Of a DNA stretch of 64,000 nucleotides, positions 11,348 through 21,929 are shown in pieces (the first letter of the stretch is position 1; every line of letters begins with the position of its first letter). The notes below the pieces were generated by a model. The model was not told the origin of the DNA. It was given only the letters and a program-made list of their open reading frames with translations, and made no database searches. This stretch comes from Thysanoteuthis rhombus (lineage: Eukaryota > Mollusca > Cephalopoda > Oegopsida > Thysanoteuthidae). Location: contig OY735209.1 in NCBI GenBank assembly GCA_963457665.1, positions 61,855,975-61,919,974 on the forward strand. Direction: 5' to 3'. A program made the translations under genes and the position numbers.

Positions 11348-11701
11348 TTAATGTTGCTTAATTATTTGTTTAATATCATTCACTCTAGTTCTCCCTCTGA
11401 ATCATGTTAATCTTTTCCTATCCCTAGCATTGCTCTTTCAAAGGCTTTCTGTGCAATCCCAAGTTAATCCCCAGTTTGTTTCAAATAATAATACTAATGA
11501 TAATACTTGTTCAATTATTCTACTATAGAAATGCATTGTAAATGAAGAACAAAGGATTGTTAGCGGTCAGTAATTGAGGAAAAAATTACTGATTGATTGA
11601 AAAAGGCTATAGAGTATAATGCATCAAGTTATACATTCAATAATCTTTGCATTAAATGTATTCATGCAAAAAACTGATGATCTTTTGAATGTTATAAAAA
11701 C
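11348..11701. other. AT-rich DNA without recognisable feature
   Basis: No gene or repeat recognised between the RTE insertion and the next family A copy. Confidence 0.45.
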
Positions 11702-12130
11702 AGGTCTGGCTAGTCAGTCAATAGACACTGTCATTTGACCAACTTCTTTTGGAAACACGCCATGTTGGGGGTGATCCATTAAAAAAATAGGAAAAGGGGT
11801 GATCAATGTATAAGTTACTTTTCTTGCCTTTTGTTTGATGGAGATCACTGAAAAAGTCTAAATTTCCTCAAAAGTAAGCGTAAATGTTGCCCAACACAAA
11901 CTTGGAACCAATTAAGTAAAAACTTATATAGCAAATTGACCACTCTCCCCACCTCAAATATGGGTTGGGGGTAAAAACAAAACATTTTTTCTTGGCATTA
12001 TATCAAGTAAATATTAAAATTTTAGGTCCTCTAGTTCCATTGGTGCAGCCATATGCATGATACATAAATAGCCAGCAACACCAACTCAAAAACTGAAGAA
12101 ACCTTTGTTGACAATTTTGGTTTCATATCA
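11702..12130 (-). mobile_element. Family A interspersed repeat
   Basis: On the plus strand it opens with CAGGTCTGGCTAGTCAGTC, the complement of the family's conserved 3' tail, and ends with CTGAAGAAACCTTTGTTGAC. All internal blocks are present in reverse order, including two GTGATCNATT boxes. Confidence 0.8.
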
Positions 12131-12719
12131 TATGGAGTTCTATCTAATGCATTTAACCTTATTTATCTCAGTTAAATAAATAGATGGTGAGAGTTATTTT
12201 GCTTTATATGAGGAATTTCAAGAGTACATATCAATTTATCTGAGTCAATACTGAGTGAAGTTTTAATAGAGAATTTCAAAGCTGAAATATTCTTTTAAAA
12301 GGTTTACAAGTATTTCCTCAAGTATCTCTTCACGCACCGAGCATTTACCATTTCGTATATATTCATCTGGAGGCTTGTCTTGTCCCAGCTGTTAACTGCT
12401 AAAATTGCTCACTTATGTCAAAAACGTAAGTATATCATTGAGCCTGTAGCCTAGAGAAGAAAAAATCATTTATTTCACAGAGCAAATATTTATTTTTAAA
12501 TTTCAGTGTCAATGTACTTAGATCATAAATCAGATCATACAACAAAAATTTCTGATAAAAATTCAATGAATAACCCAGTGTCAGGCTAGGATCCATTGTC
12601 ATACGAAACAAGATATCTTGCAAAAAAATCTTTCCCCATATTTGTGTTAGTATCTCGCTTTTTGTTTGAGAGTTGAATAACCTCAGCCATCAAAGATGGC
12701 ATCGAATAACCATGACCAT
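12131..12719. other. AT-rich DNA without recognisable feature
   Basis: Nothing recognised. A minus frame at 12586-12813 overlaps the next repeat and has no domain. Confidence 0.4.
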
Positions 12720-13060
12720 AACCATCAAAGATGGCGGAGGGTTTAACACTTTTTTTATCTGCGCAGGTATTTGTCTGTGTGTTCCAGTACTCCTGGCCAT
12801 ATTGTTTCATCAACAGACTTGAAAATTGACATCAATATTCCACTAAACCCCTTCTAACAATGTTCAGTGATTTTTTTTTTTTTTTTAAAAGCTTTTTTAA
12901 GCTTTTGGGGGCCTTATTTCAACGTGTTTATTGATAACATCACGGTTCCAACGAATTTAGATATTTTTAGACGCTTTCTTGTAGAAAATATTTATTATTT
13001 GATGGAATTATTTTTACATGAATTGAAAATTTGATGCTGGTTGTTCAATTATTCTCATAA
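12720..13060 (+). repeat. Interspersed repeat family D, copy 1
   Basis: Shares with 53942-54250, in the same order, CCATCAAAGATGGC, TGTGTTCCAGTACTCC, CAACAGACTTGAAAATTG, CATCAATATTCCAC and CTTTTGGGGGCCTTATTT. Two same-strand copies about 41 kb apart indicate a dispersed repeat. Class unknown; no ends identified. Confidence 0.6.
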
Positions 13061-13324
13061 TTTTCTTTTTTCAATAATTTTTTTTTTCTTCTTGTTAGTT
13101 GTGTAATCATCGTATTTATTTTTAAGGCAGTTTATTGTTTTGGCTTCTTTTATTTCTGGATATTGATCCATAAATTAGTTCCAATTGATGACAATTATTT
13201 GTGAGGAGAATCCCCTTCTCAAATTCTTTCTGCAATATTCTTCATGAATTTTTTTTTCTTCTATTCATTACTTGTAATAATACCCAGTGTTGCCTTGGGG
13301 GAAAATGAATGCAAATATGACAAC

Positions 13325-13640
13325 AGTTTACCCTTGCTGCAGATGCCTAAAAGTGGAGGAAAAAAAAATATCCCTCTCGATTTTGACACTAAAAAGAGAA
13401 AGAAAAAAAATTCCTCCATCCCGATTTTGATTTCTGAAAGTAAAAAAAAGTTTGCAACTCCTAAATGGGAAAAAAAAAGTTCCCTCCTCTATTTTGACCC
13501 CTAAAAGTGAAAAAAAAAAGTTCTGTCACGATTCTGACCTGCAGAAATGGGAAAAAGTTCAACATCAATTTTGATCAAAAAGTTTTCTAAATTCTCCCTC
13601 AATTTTGAATCTTGAAAATGAAAAAAAATTTCACCCCCCC
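13325..13640. repeat. Adenine-rich degenerate minisatellite
   Basis: About six degenerate units of 40-50 bp, each with a run of seven or more A after a GTG/GTGGAA word, then TTCCCTC-like sequence and GATTTTGAC. The phrase CCTAAAAGTG recurs between units. A frame at 13244-13504 runs through it and is a by-product of the repeat. Confidence 0.65.
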
Positions 13641-14426
13641 CAAATGATAACCGTGTCAAAATAGCTAATAAAAAATAGTGCTGTTAGAATGAAATTATGT
13701 AAAAAAAAGTCTATTAGATTTAATGCAAGTTACATACTTTAGACATTAAAAATTGAAAATGAAAAAAACTATTATTTTGTTTCAAATGTTTTACTCAACA
13801 TTTTTAGAACTAGATATATTGAATTTTGTGGAAGATAATTTGAATGTTCATATCCCCTCTTACCAAACTGAGCCATAGTGAAACTCTTTATGATTAGAGG
13901 TATCTTTTGTTGACCTAAGAAATCACAACTGTTACAAGAAATTACGAGATTTACGACCAATAGATAATCTATGCAGTTCTGCACTGAATGGAAATATTTT
14001 TACTATCATTGAACTCTTTATTGAATCTTACTGCTTAAACCAGAAAAAGAATTAAGTGATCTTAATATGATATTTTTTATACATTCATTAATGACCTCAA
14101 AAGTTTACTTTTTATAAATTAATTGTTTTGATGTCTTGACATTTTTTTCAAACAAGTAAAGTAAATAAACACCAACAAATCAAATGTTATTTTCTTCAAA
14201 TTATTCTTTTTTGCAAGCATCGACATCACAGCTCATTCTAAAAGTCATTTTAACATAAAAATTACAATCCATCAAATTTTTTCAAAATGTTGTTTGAGAA
14301 TAGAACAAAACATGATAATGATGCATGTAAGAAAGAATAATTTGAAAAAAAATAAACATTCACATGATACCCTCATTCAATGCAAAACAGAATGAAAGCA
14401 AAAATACTACTTGTACGTAAGATGGG
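13641..14426. other. AT-rich DNA without recognisable feature
   Basis: Short frames only; nothing recognised. Confidence 0.45.
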
Positions 14427-14480
14427 AAAGGTCTACGGCCAGTAGTGGACTTATGATGGTTGATAATGATGTTGCGACTC
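14427..14480 (+). mobile_element. Tiny RTE 3'-end fragment
   Basis: GGGAAAGGTCTACGGCC and AGTAGTGGACTTATGATGG match, with changes, the last ~30 bp of the RTE copies (GGGAAGGTCTATGTCCAACG and the GAT tail). A very short 5'-truncated copy or remnant. Confidence 0.5.
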
Positions 14481-15235
14481 AGCTCCATAGTCTAAGCCTA
14501 TATTTCATATTAATTTGACACTTAATAAAGCTTTCAAAAAAATAGTGTCATCTGAATATGAAGTCATGTAAAAAAAAATATTTCAAAGGCTAAATGTGAA
14601 CAGAATAAAATGTTCTAAAATCACATGATAGCTTCCCCATTTGAAACACAAACTAAGGGTTTAGTTCAGCATTAAAATCATATAGTAACTCGGACCACAC
14701 CCCTCCAAACCTCATAAAATGAGGTAGGTCATCCTGGGTTTTTTCCACTCTCATATCTTGAGCATTTTAGAAGTACTTTGAATAATTATCTCTGGCTACA
14801 AAGCACTGTTTAGGAGGAAAAGGAGGCAAACATAGTCACAACTTTTTACTGATATAAGTATAGAATAAGAATCTTTTAACTGGGATGTCGTCTAAGCATT
14901 TTATTGTTCTCTCTTATTCTCCTTTCTTCTAAACATTTTTTTTTCAAATCTTTCTTCATGGGAGAGATTTTTTAGTTCTGGAACAAGTTTTGTTGTTCTT
15001 CTCTCATTTTTTTTCAAATTCATTTTTTTCTTTTTTGCAATAATTTTAGGGACCACGTTTGCCCTGCATATTCTGATTGGGGTCTTATGTATATTGTGCA
15101 TAAGTGGACATCAAAATGAAATCAAGGTGCACCAAAAGAAATGTATACATATACATAGTCATATTTATTTATCAGGGGATGTCTACCACAGTATGATATC
15201 TAAAAAGCTTATATTGCATGGCAGTTTGACAATAT
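14481..15235. other. AT-rich DNA without recognisable feature
   Basis: Minus-strand frame 14901-15101 is lysine-rich low complexity and shows no domain. Nothing else seen. Confidence 0.45.
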
Positions 15236-15301
15236 AGCGAGTTTGATCCTTACAGGGTACATTACTAATATTACCAGACTAAGGTAACCTGAATAACTTC
15301 A
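15236..15301 (+). repeat. Fragment of SINE-like family C
   Basis: GCGAGTTTGATCCTTACAGG, GGTACATTACTAATATTACC and AGACTAAGG follow the order of the family C copies at 6.2 and 7.2 kb. It abuts the mariner fragment at 15302. Confidence 0.4.
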
Positions 15302-15925
15302 CAAGGTCTGATACAAAAGTATCTGGACATTAGATAATAACAAAAAATACTCTATCTACTGTGAGGGTGACTTAGTCTACTTCTAAGAACTCTAAGAGGG
15401 GCAGGCAGATCAAGATAATGTAGCACAGTACATCCGAGAAAAGAGGAAAGTCAAGGACATCATAGAATCCATTAAAAATCTCAAATGGCGGTGGGCTGGC
15501 CATGTTGCAAGAATGGTGGACAACCAATGGACATCACGACTCACAACATGGATCCTCCGAGATCACATGCGCAACCGAGGCCGGCAGAATATTAGATGGA
15601 GAGACAAACTAGACAGGTCAGAAAGTACTGGCTCCACAACGCCTATGATAGAGAAGTGTGGCAAATCCTGGGGAATGTCTATGTCCAACGACAGATGTTA
15701 AGAAACTGATGATGATGAAACACACAAAGAAGGATTCACTCATTAATTGTGAATATCATACAGTGCACTCAATAGCATCTTAGTGTCGACTAAATAACCC
15801 AATAGGAGAGTGTCTTTTCAAGCAAGCATGGTCCACTCTGATAGGTGGCCGAATTACATCAATACCACATTGTGTTCTATAGATATTCAAAACACTTTAC
15901 AGATAGAGCTTGTATTTACTTATCT
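15302..15925. mobile_element. Mariner-type remnant interrupted by an RTE
   Basis: The left end, AAGGTCTGATACAAAAGT then ATCTGGACATTAG, resembles the terminal repeat of the mariner at 63353. The right part, about 15720-15925, aligns with 63655-63873: ATTCACTCATTA, ACTCAATAGCATCT, AACCCAATAGGAGAGTGT, TATTCAAAACA. Between them lies an RTE fragment with its GAT tail. No transposase domain is left and the right terminal repeat is badly decayed. Confidence 0.55.
15400..15716 (+). mobile_element. 5'-truncated RTE-type LINE fragment
   Basis: Contains only the end of the RTE open reading frame: AQYIREKRKVKDIIESIKNL, WRWAGHVARMVDNQW and the RGRQNIRWRDKLD segment, then GGGAATGTCTATGTCC and a short GATGATGATG tail. 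One frame runs 15513-15701 but the last part is shifted relative to the best copy at 51 kb. It contains no catalytic motif. It sits inside the mariner remnant, so it is the younger insertion. Confidence 0.8.
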
Positions 15926-16436
15926 GTCACTTCAGGAAACTGTTTTCTTTTTCCAAAACCAGAGGTATACATTGCTTCAAGATGACTGAAAACTGCAGAA
16001 ATAACATAACAAAGATAAGTGTATTAATCCAATTGAATTGATGAACACAACTTGAAATGGTTCAGAGTAAGCAAACCACATTTACGTTGGAACAATGCCA
16101 ACTTGAAACCTAAGCCTATAATTCCTAAGCCAATCCTAGCGTGTGATTGTGGATAGTCTGCCCAGTCACTAGCAAAGTTATCCTACTTTTGACTTCATAC
16201 AACTGAAAATAACCAACTTAGTTTCTGTTGATCATTCTGATCTTAACTGACACAGATAGATTTTAGAAGTACAATGAATGATCGCTTTTTCTATCTCCAA
16301 TTAATGTTTTCATGGTATGGTTTAAGTAACTATAAATATCTGAGTGTAAAGATTGAACTTTTGTCTTTTATATATGCACATATAAAAAGCAATGTGTACC
16401 TAATATACATATAAAATGTACTGTGTGATTTTCTTA
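15926..16436. other. AT-rich DNA without recognisable feature
   Basis: Nothing recognised. Confidence 0.45.
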
Positions 16437-16580
16437 GTTCTCTGTCTGTAACCATGGACTTTTCCACTCAAAGGTAGTAAGTTTGCTCTTTCCCACTATT
16501 CTAAACAATGGACTCTTCCACTGAAACAAGTTTTTTAGTTTCTTTTTTAAAGAAAAAATCGCTTAATAGAATTCAAATAC
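16437..16580 (+). repeat. Interspersed repeat family B, copy 3
   Basis: Shares CTGTCTGTAACCATGGAC, TTTTCCACTCAAAGG, AACAATGGACTCTTCCAC and GAAACAAGTTTTTTAG with the copy at position 1. Confidence 0.6.
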
Positions 16581-16947
16581 AGGCAGACCCCACAATTCAA
16601 GATTTCTCTTTGTACCACTTTTTTGCTTTTTTTCAAAAAAGGTGAAAAGCAAAAGTAGTATTCAGCTTTTAGCCTGCAGTGATCCATCATAGAGGCAGTG
16701 CGCACTTCTTCCTCTCTTTCCTACATTCCAGTCTCCTATACTTCCAACCATCATAACCTCTGATGACTCCGCCTGACATACTATCATCACCATTTTTTGG
16801 ATCTAGGGATGCTGAAAAGCTTTTCATACAGGAATTGTAATTGCTTCTTTGCTTTATGGAAGACTTTTATAGGAACTGTCTACTTTGAGAGAGTGGGGTA
16901 AACCTGTACATCTGAATTTTTTTCATAGGTATTTATTGGTATATATA
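16581..16947. other. AT-rich DNA without recognisable feature
   Basis: Begins CAGGCAGACCCCACAATTC, which has the look of a DNA-transposon end, but no partner end was found. Nothing else seen. Confidence 0.35.
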
Positions 16948-17441
16948 TCAATCCTAAAAGAAGGGAATACAACCAATGTATCCTCCCAATAGTCACCTAT
17001 AGAGTTGAAACATGGAACCTAACCAAGAGACTTACCCCCACACTGAGAAGCATGTAACAAGCACATGAGAGAATCAAGTTCAACTTCACGTGGAGAGATC
17101 ACAAGACAGCACAGTATATCAGGAAGAAAACAGGAGTCCGAGACCTCATAGAATCTACAAAAAAAACTAAATGTCAATGGGCTGGTCATGTTGCAAGAAT
17201 GTCAGACAACCGTTGGACATCACGTCTCACAACATGGATCCCCAGAGATCACATGCACAACTAAAGGCGGCAGAATACAAGATGGAGAGATGAAGTAGAC
17301 TAATTCAGAAAGTATTGGCTCCACAACGCCCACAATAGAGAGGTATAGCAAATCTCTGTGAAGGTCTATGTCCAACTACAGACCTTAAAAGACTGATGAT
17401 GATGATGATAATAATGATGAGGATGATGTGATGATGATGAA
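16948..17441 (+). mobile_element. 5'-truncated RTE-type LINE fragment
   Basis: Starts in the thumb region (LKRREYNQCILPIVTY in a broken frame), continues through THERIKFNFTWRDHKTAQ-like sequence and MSDNRWTSRLTTWIPRDHMH, and ends GAAGGTCTATGTCC, AAAAGACTGATGATG with a degenerate (GAT)n tail to 17441. Several stops and indels; inactive. Same orientation as the copy at 15.4 kb. Confidence 0.85.
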
Positions 17442-17679
17442 TTATATTTGCGTGTTCAACTCCATGACGTTATGAAATCAGATATTGCTAAACAATTATT
17501 GGCTGAATCATTGCCAAGCAACAACCATTTGAGAATGCAAACAATACATTATTCATGTGTAACATTTTCAGTGAGAACACAGATCCTACACTATGATCCT
17601 GATAATTAACTTTGATATTACCAAGTTACAGTAAAGACTTTCTTGATATGATAACCAACATTGATATTAGCAAATTAGA

Positions 17680-17951
17680 TTGAAAATCCCCCCCAAATTA
17701 GTTTTTAGAGGGGTTCAATTTACAATGTAATTAAATGCTAAATTGATCCTTTAGGTTGTGTCTGGTAACATTCAGTTGTTTTTTTTTTAATTCAGACTCT
17801 TAGTTATAACTTCCCAGCGAAAGCCAAGGGAAGTAACTCGTTCATTGATCACCTGTTTCCAATTTTTTAATTGATCACTCCGAAGACAGCATGCTGTCAA
17901 AAGACATTGGTCATACCACAATGGTTTCTATTGAGTGACTATACAGACCTG
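17680..17951 (+). mobile_element. Family A interspersed repeat, 5'-truncated
   Basis: Begins in the middle of the family (AGTTTTTAGAGGGGTTCAAT) and keeps the 3' half: TTCATTGATCACC, TTTTTTAATTGATCACTC, AGCATGCTGTC, ATGGTTTCTATTGAGTG, ATACAGACCTG. The conserved tail is well preserved. Confidence 0.75.
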
Positions 17952-19382
17952 TATTATAAATAATTAAGTACCAAGAATCAATTATTTTTTTCCCCTTTTC
18001 CTCATTTAACTTTATTTACATAGTTTTCTCCCCTAGCTAAGCTTTCATTACCTAAATCACATCTTCAAGCTTTTTTTTTGTCTCCTCTGCCAGTTTGCTT
18101 AACACCTTCTGACAATAAAAAATTTTCTTCTTCTGCTATAGATTTCTTTACGTAATTTTCTCCCCAAGCTTAGCTTTCATTACTTAAATCCTGTCTTAAA
18201 GCTTTTGTTCTGTTTGTGCATGGGTTTGATTCACGCATACTGATAAATGGGATTCTGTAGGCATTAATCCTACTTTTGTGTCCCCATTGGTATTTATTCT
18301 AACTAATCTAGCAACCTTTTTAATTTGTCAACCCCGTAATCCAGTAACCCCTTCAAATAAAATAGAAGAAAATTGATTTTTAGGGTCATAGTGAACTGCA
18401 GTTCACTATTTTGGCAACAACCACTGGTTGTATTTTCATGAGGTTTCGCATCTTTCAATGTAAGATGATATTGCCATCACCACAGTAAGGAGTAAATAGA
18501 AGGCTCCTTTGTTCTAATTTTGAATTGGAGTTTCTTTCCTTTAAAAGGGATATGCAGAAATGAGTATCACCAGCCCAACATATGCATGAGTGCAGAAAAC
18601 CTGATAATTAATTTCATTTACACAATAATCCCGAGTGATATCTGTAATTATATTTTTGTCTCTATTTGTCAGAAATCATGAGTTGTTTAAATTAGTCTGT
18701 ATTTAAGTTCCAGCAAACAAGCTTGTTTTATCTTGAGAATAGAAGATCAACCACTTATATCTATTGTTTTCAATTAAATACTCTAATCAAGGAGCTAAAA
18801 CTTATAAGTTTGTCACCATATGATTTTATATTTTACAACTGTTTCCAAATAGCTCTAGTAATGCAATACATTTTTGGGCGATCATGAACAATACTCATCA
18901 AACCAACATCTCTCCAAACACTGGGGATTGGTTTTTCAGGCCATCATTTTATCGCTAACAAACTGTATATTTTTAAGAAAATCCATCTTTTTGAAACCAT
19001 TTGAACCAAGAAGAGATGCCAAATATATGAATTTACAAATACTAGGCTGACTGCCAAGAGGAGGAGATGTTTTAAGATGAATACATAGTAATGAGTGTTA
19101 CCAGCCCAACACAGGAATAAGCACTTGATAGATTAATATGAATTTATAAGTACTAGGCTAACTGTCAGGAAAGGAAAATGTTTAACCAAAGAGCAAAACT
19201 TTTTTCTCTTTTTTACTCACAGCATCGGGAATCCTTAAATAGCACCTATTTATTATTGATCAAGCAATCTATTGCTCAACTAATGTTTTACCATATTTAG
19301 ATTATAAATTCATGATCAAAATAGTCTGGTTCATGTTCCTTTTCCTGCACAGACTATTGACCTCTTCATCAATGTTTATCCA
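17952..19382. other. AT-rich DNA with two small local duplications
   Basis: No gene seen. Bases 18019-18085 and 18150-18213 are diverged duplicates (TTTTCTCCCCTAGCTAAGC against TTTTCTCCCCAAGCTTAGC). Bases 19030-19135 and 19140-19190 share ACTAGGCTGACTGCCAAG-like sequence, and 18556-18580 and 19086-19110 share TACCAGCCCAACA. Confidence 0.45.
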
Positions 19383-19561
19383 TCAGGGACAGATCAAGCT
19401 AATGCAGGACCCGAAGCATACGTTATAAAGGGGCCCTAAATTAAGATAATACATACAAGTATTAAAGCACATACATTCTTTACTTACAAAATAATTAAAT
19501 TTTTTCATTTGCTATACAACAAGATACTACAACAGATATGTCTGATATTTTCCAGAGATTA
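19383..19561 (+). repeat. Interspersed repeat family E, copy 1
   Basis: Aligns with 24463-24630: CAGGGACAGATCAAGC, GCATACGTTATAAAGGGG, AATACATACAAGTATTAAAG, TTTTTTCATTTGCTATACAA. Direct orientation, 5 kb apart. It stops just before the Tc1 element. Class unknown. Confidence 0.6.
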
Positions 19562-19585
19562 GTTTGTTATCCTTTTGATATTTGA

Positions 19586-20970
19586 GCAGTGGCTATGACT
19601 TCAGTTTTGAATACCCATGAACTTATGTATCAAATGGGTTTTAGTAGCGTGTATTACGCCGATTTCAATTACTGACAGTTCCAACAGTTCCAAAAATATG
19701 TCATATTTTTTAAGTATTTGATTTATTGCATTGTTTCTTTGATTTCTTGACTTGTCCAGTTGGTCTAAGATGTATGATAAGTAGTAACTTTTTCTGGTAG
19801 TATATAACTATATCTCTTGTAGTAAATATGGGCCAACTCACTGGTGCAAAGGGCTTGACCGATACCAAAAAGGAAATGATATCAGACTTATCATCCATAG
19901 GAATGAGTCAGCATGAAATAGCAGCACACGTGAAGATTGATCAATGTTGTATCTCAAAAGTTCTGTAAAGAATAAAGGGTGAAGCAAATTGGTACCTGAA
20001 AGACACACTAGATGTCTATGCTTGAGCACTTCCAGACAAAACCAAAACCTGCTAAATACTTACAAAAAAGACAAAGACACCTCTGAGTCAACAATTAGAA
20101 AAGACTAAAAGAATCTGGACGGATAAGTGCTTGTGAGGTTAAGAAGCTTCTTACCAAAAAAATAACTATACAAGCCAGATAGGTAGAAATACAAGTTTGC
20201 GAACTGTAAAGGATTGGAGAAAAGTAATTTTTGGCAATGAATACAACATCCAATTTGCTCCCAGCAGTGGAAACCATATTAATTAAAAATATCTGAAAGA
20301 TCTGCAAACTTTACATTAAAACACTGTAAAATTTCCTCTGTCAATAAAAGTATGGGGTTGCATATCACCAAAAAGCAAGAGTGACCTACATATCAGTGAA
20401 GGCCAGATGAATTCAATGACTTACTTAAAGGTTTTAGGGAGTAAACTGTTGCCTTTCAAACATGCACTACCGAACTCAAGAAATTGGATATTTCAGCAAG
20501 ATAATGCCCACTGTCATGTTGCACATTCTGTTTCAAATTGGTTATCCAGCAAGCAAATCCCCATTTTAAAATGGTCAACCAATTCTTCCAATTTAGATAT
20601 AATAGAAAACGTTTAGGTGAAACTAAAGGATACTTTAGATGAAAAATTGAAAAATAAAATGCGTCTCAAGATGTTTTAATGGCAGTGATTCAGTCAACAT
20701 GGGAAAATACAATAAGACCTGAATACATACATTTATCATATAAGTCGATATCTAAATGGATTGAACCAACAGTACACATAAAATATTGTCTACATTAGAT
20801 TTAATTGTCAAAATAAGGGACATTTGCACTGCTAATGTGGTTTTTACTAAAATAAGATATATTTTTAAAGCATTCAATAATTAAAATCGGTGTAATACAT
20901 GCAACTAAAACACTTTTTTTTGACTATACATGTATTCCATTTATTTAAAAAGGCTCTAGTCTGGCAACCA
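19586..20970 (+). mobile_element. Decayed Tc1-type DNA transposon
   Basis: Inverted 31-bp segments lie at 19638-19668 and 20881-20911; their cores read TGTATTACGCCGATTTCAA and, on the opposite strand, TGTATTACACCGATTTTAA. The sequence outside them (starting GCAGTGGCTATGACTTC and ending GTCTGGCAACCA) may be the outer part of longer terminal repeats but is too diverged to fix the tips. The transposase relic between them is in the same orientation. Confidence 0.75.
19828..20700 (+). pseudogene. Tc1-like transposase pseudogene
   Basis: The enzyme cuts and pastes its own element at TA sites. The N-terminus (MGQLTGAKGLTDTKKEMISD) continues into a helix-turn-helix-like IGMSQHEIAAHVKIDQCCIS and stops at 19965. 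The catalytic domain is recognisable later: DWRKVIFGNEYNIQF (20205-20262), VWGCIS (about 20355), FQQDNAHCHVAHSVSNW with the second catalytic aspartate at 20500-20502, and SSNLDIIENV with the catalytic glutamate at 20605-20607. The usual first aspartate (SDE type) reads GNE here. The tryptophan expected after IENV is a TAG stop (20614-20616). Further stops and frameshifts separate the blocks. Clearly dead. Confidence 0.85.
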
Positions 20971-21260
20971 GATAATTTGCCAAGGAAGAAGTATTGAATT
21001 TATGACCATTACGTTATAAATTGTATGAAATATTAAAATTATTCATAATGTTGCTGTCTTCTATTATGGATATCATTTTATTTTTGAATTGAGCTTGAAT
21101 CGAGTTAATCCAACTCTGGTAGACAAAGTATAAATTTTTCCTATGGTCAGTATGGCCTGATCAGTGTATAAGATTAGAAAGTTTGATTGATTCCTAAGAC
21201 CAATTAAATATTCAACTGACTGAGTATGTTGACTGATTGAGAAAATGTTCGAAACATATT
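20971..21260. other. AT-rich DNA without recognisable feature
   Basis: Nothing recognised between the Tc1 element and the next family A copy. Confidence 0.45.
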
Positions 21261-21670
21261 CAATTTTCAAGTTGATCTGGCTAGCTGGCTGGCTATTTAT
21301 GTATCACGCATACATGCCGCACCAATGAAGCTAGAGGGCTGAAAATGTAAACATTTACTCCTTATTATGTCCATCAAAAACTTTTTCAGCTCATTTTTTG
21401 CAACCCCTCCCCAAACAGGTTTTTGCAGAGGGTTCAATTTGCAATGAAGGTTTATGCCAAATTGATCCCTTAGTTTGTGTCCAGCAGAATCCATGTTGGT
21501 TTTTTGAATATTCAGACATTTTTAATGACCATTACCCAACAAAATATGAGAGAAGTAACTTCTCCAGAGATCAACTTCTTGTGGAATTTTTTTTTTAATT
21601 AATCATGCTTCGTGCTGCTATAAGATGTTGGTCACATGATGGTAGATATTGAGTGACTAACCAAACCTGT
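21261..21670 (+). mobile_element. Family A interspersed repeat, plus arm of an inverted pair
   Basis: Runs from TTCAATTTTCAAGTTGATC through GCTAGCTGGCTGGCTATTTA, CAATGAAGCTAGAGGGCTG, AATGAAGGTTTATGCC and AATATTCAGACATTTTTAAT to ATTGAGTGACTAACCAAACC. The extreme 5' end is lost. The minus-strand copy at 21930 faces it. Confidence 0.8.
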
Positions 21671-21929
21671 TTTTCTTCTTTTCAGTTTAGATTTTGTCAT
21701 CCATTGTTTTAACACAACTAAATTCTAACTCTAGCCCTTGGTGAATGAATTAACCAAAAGAATTTTTAAAAAAGAATTAAAAAATAATGAAAATAATGGA
21801 AAAAAGTAATGGATACTGCATTTTAGAGCTCATTCTTACATTTGATATACTGATGCAGCTTTTTCCCATGATTCTTCACTCTTGTTTCAAGCAGAAAAAC
21901 CATGTTTACTTGGAACAAATAATAATGAA

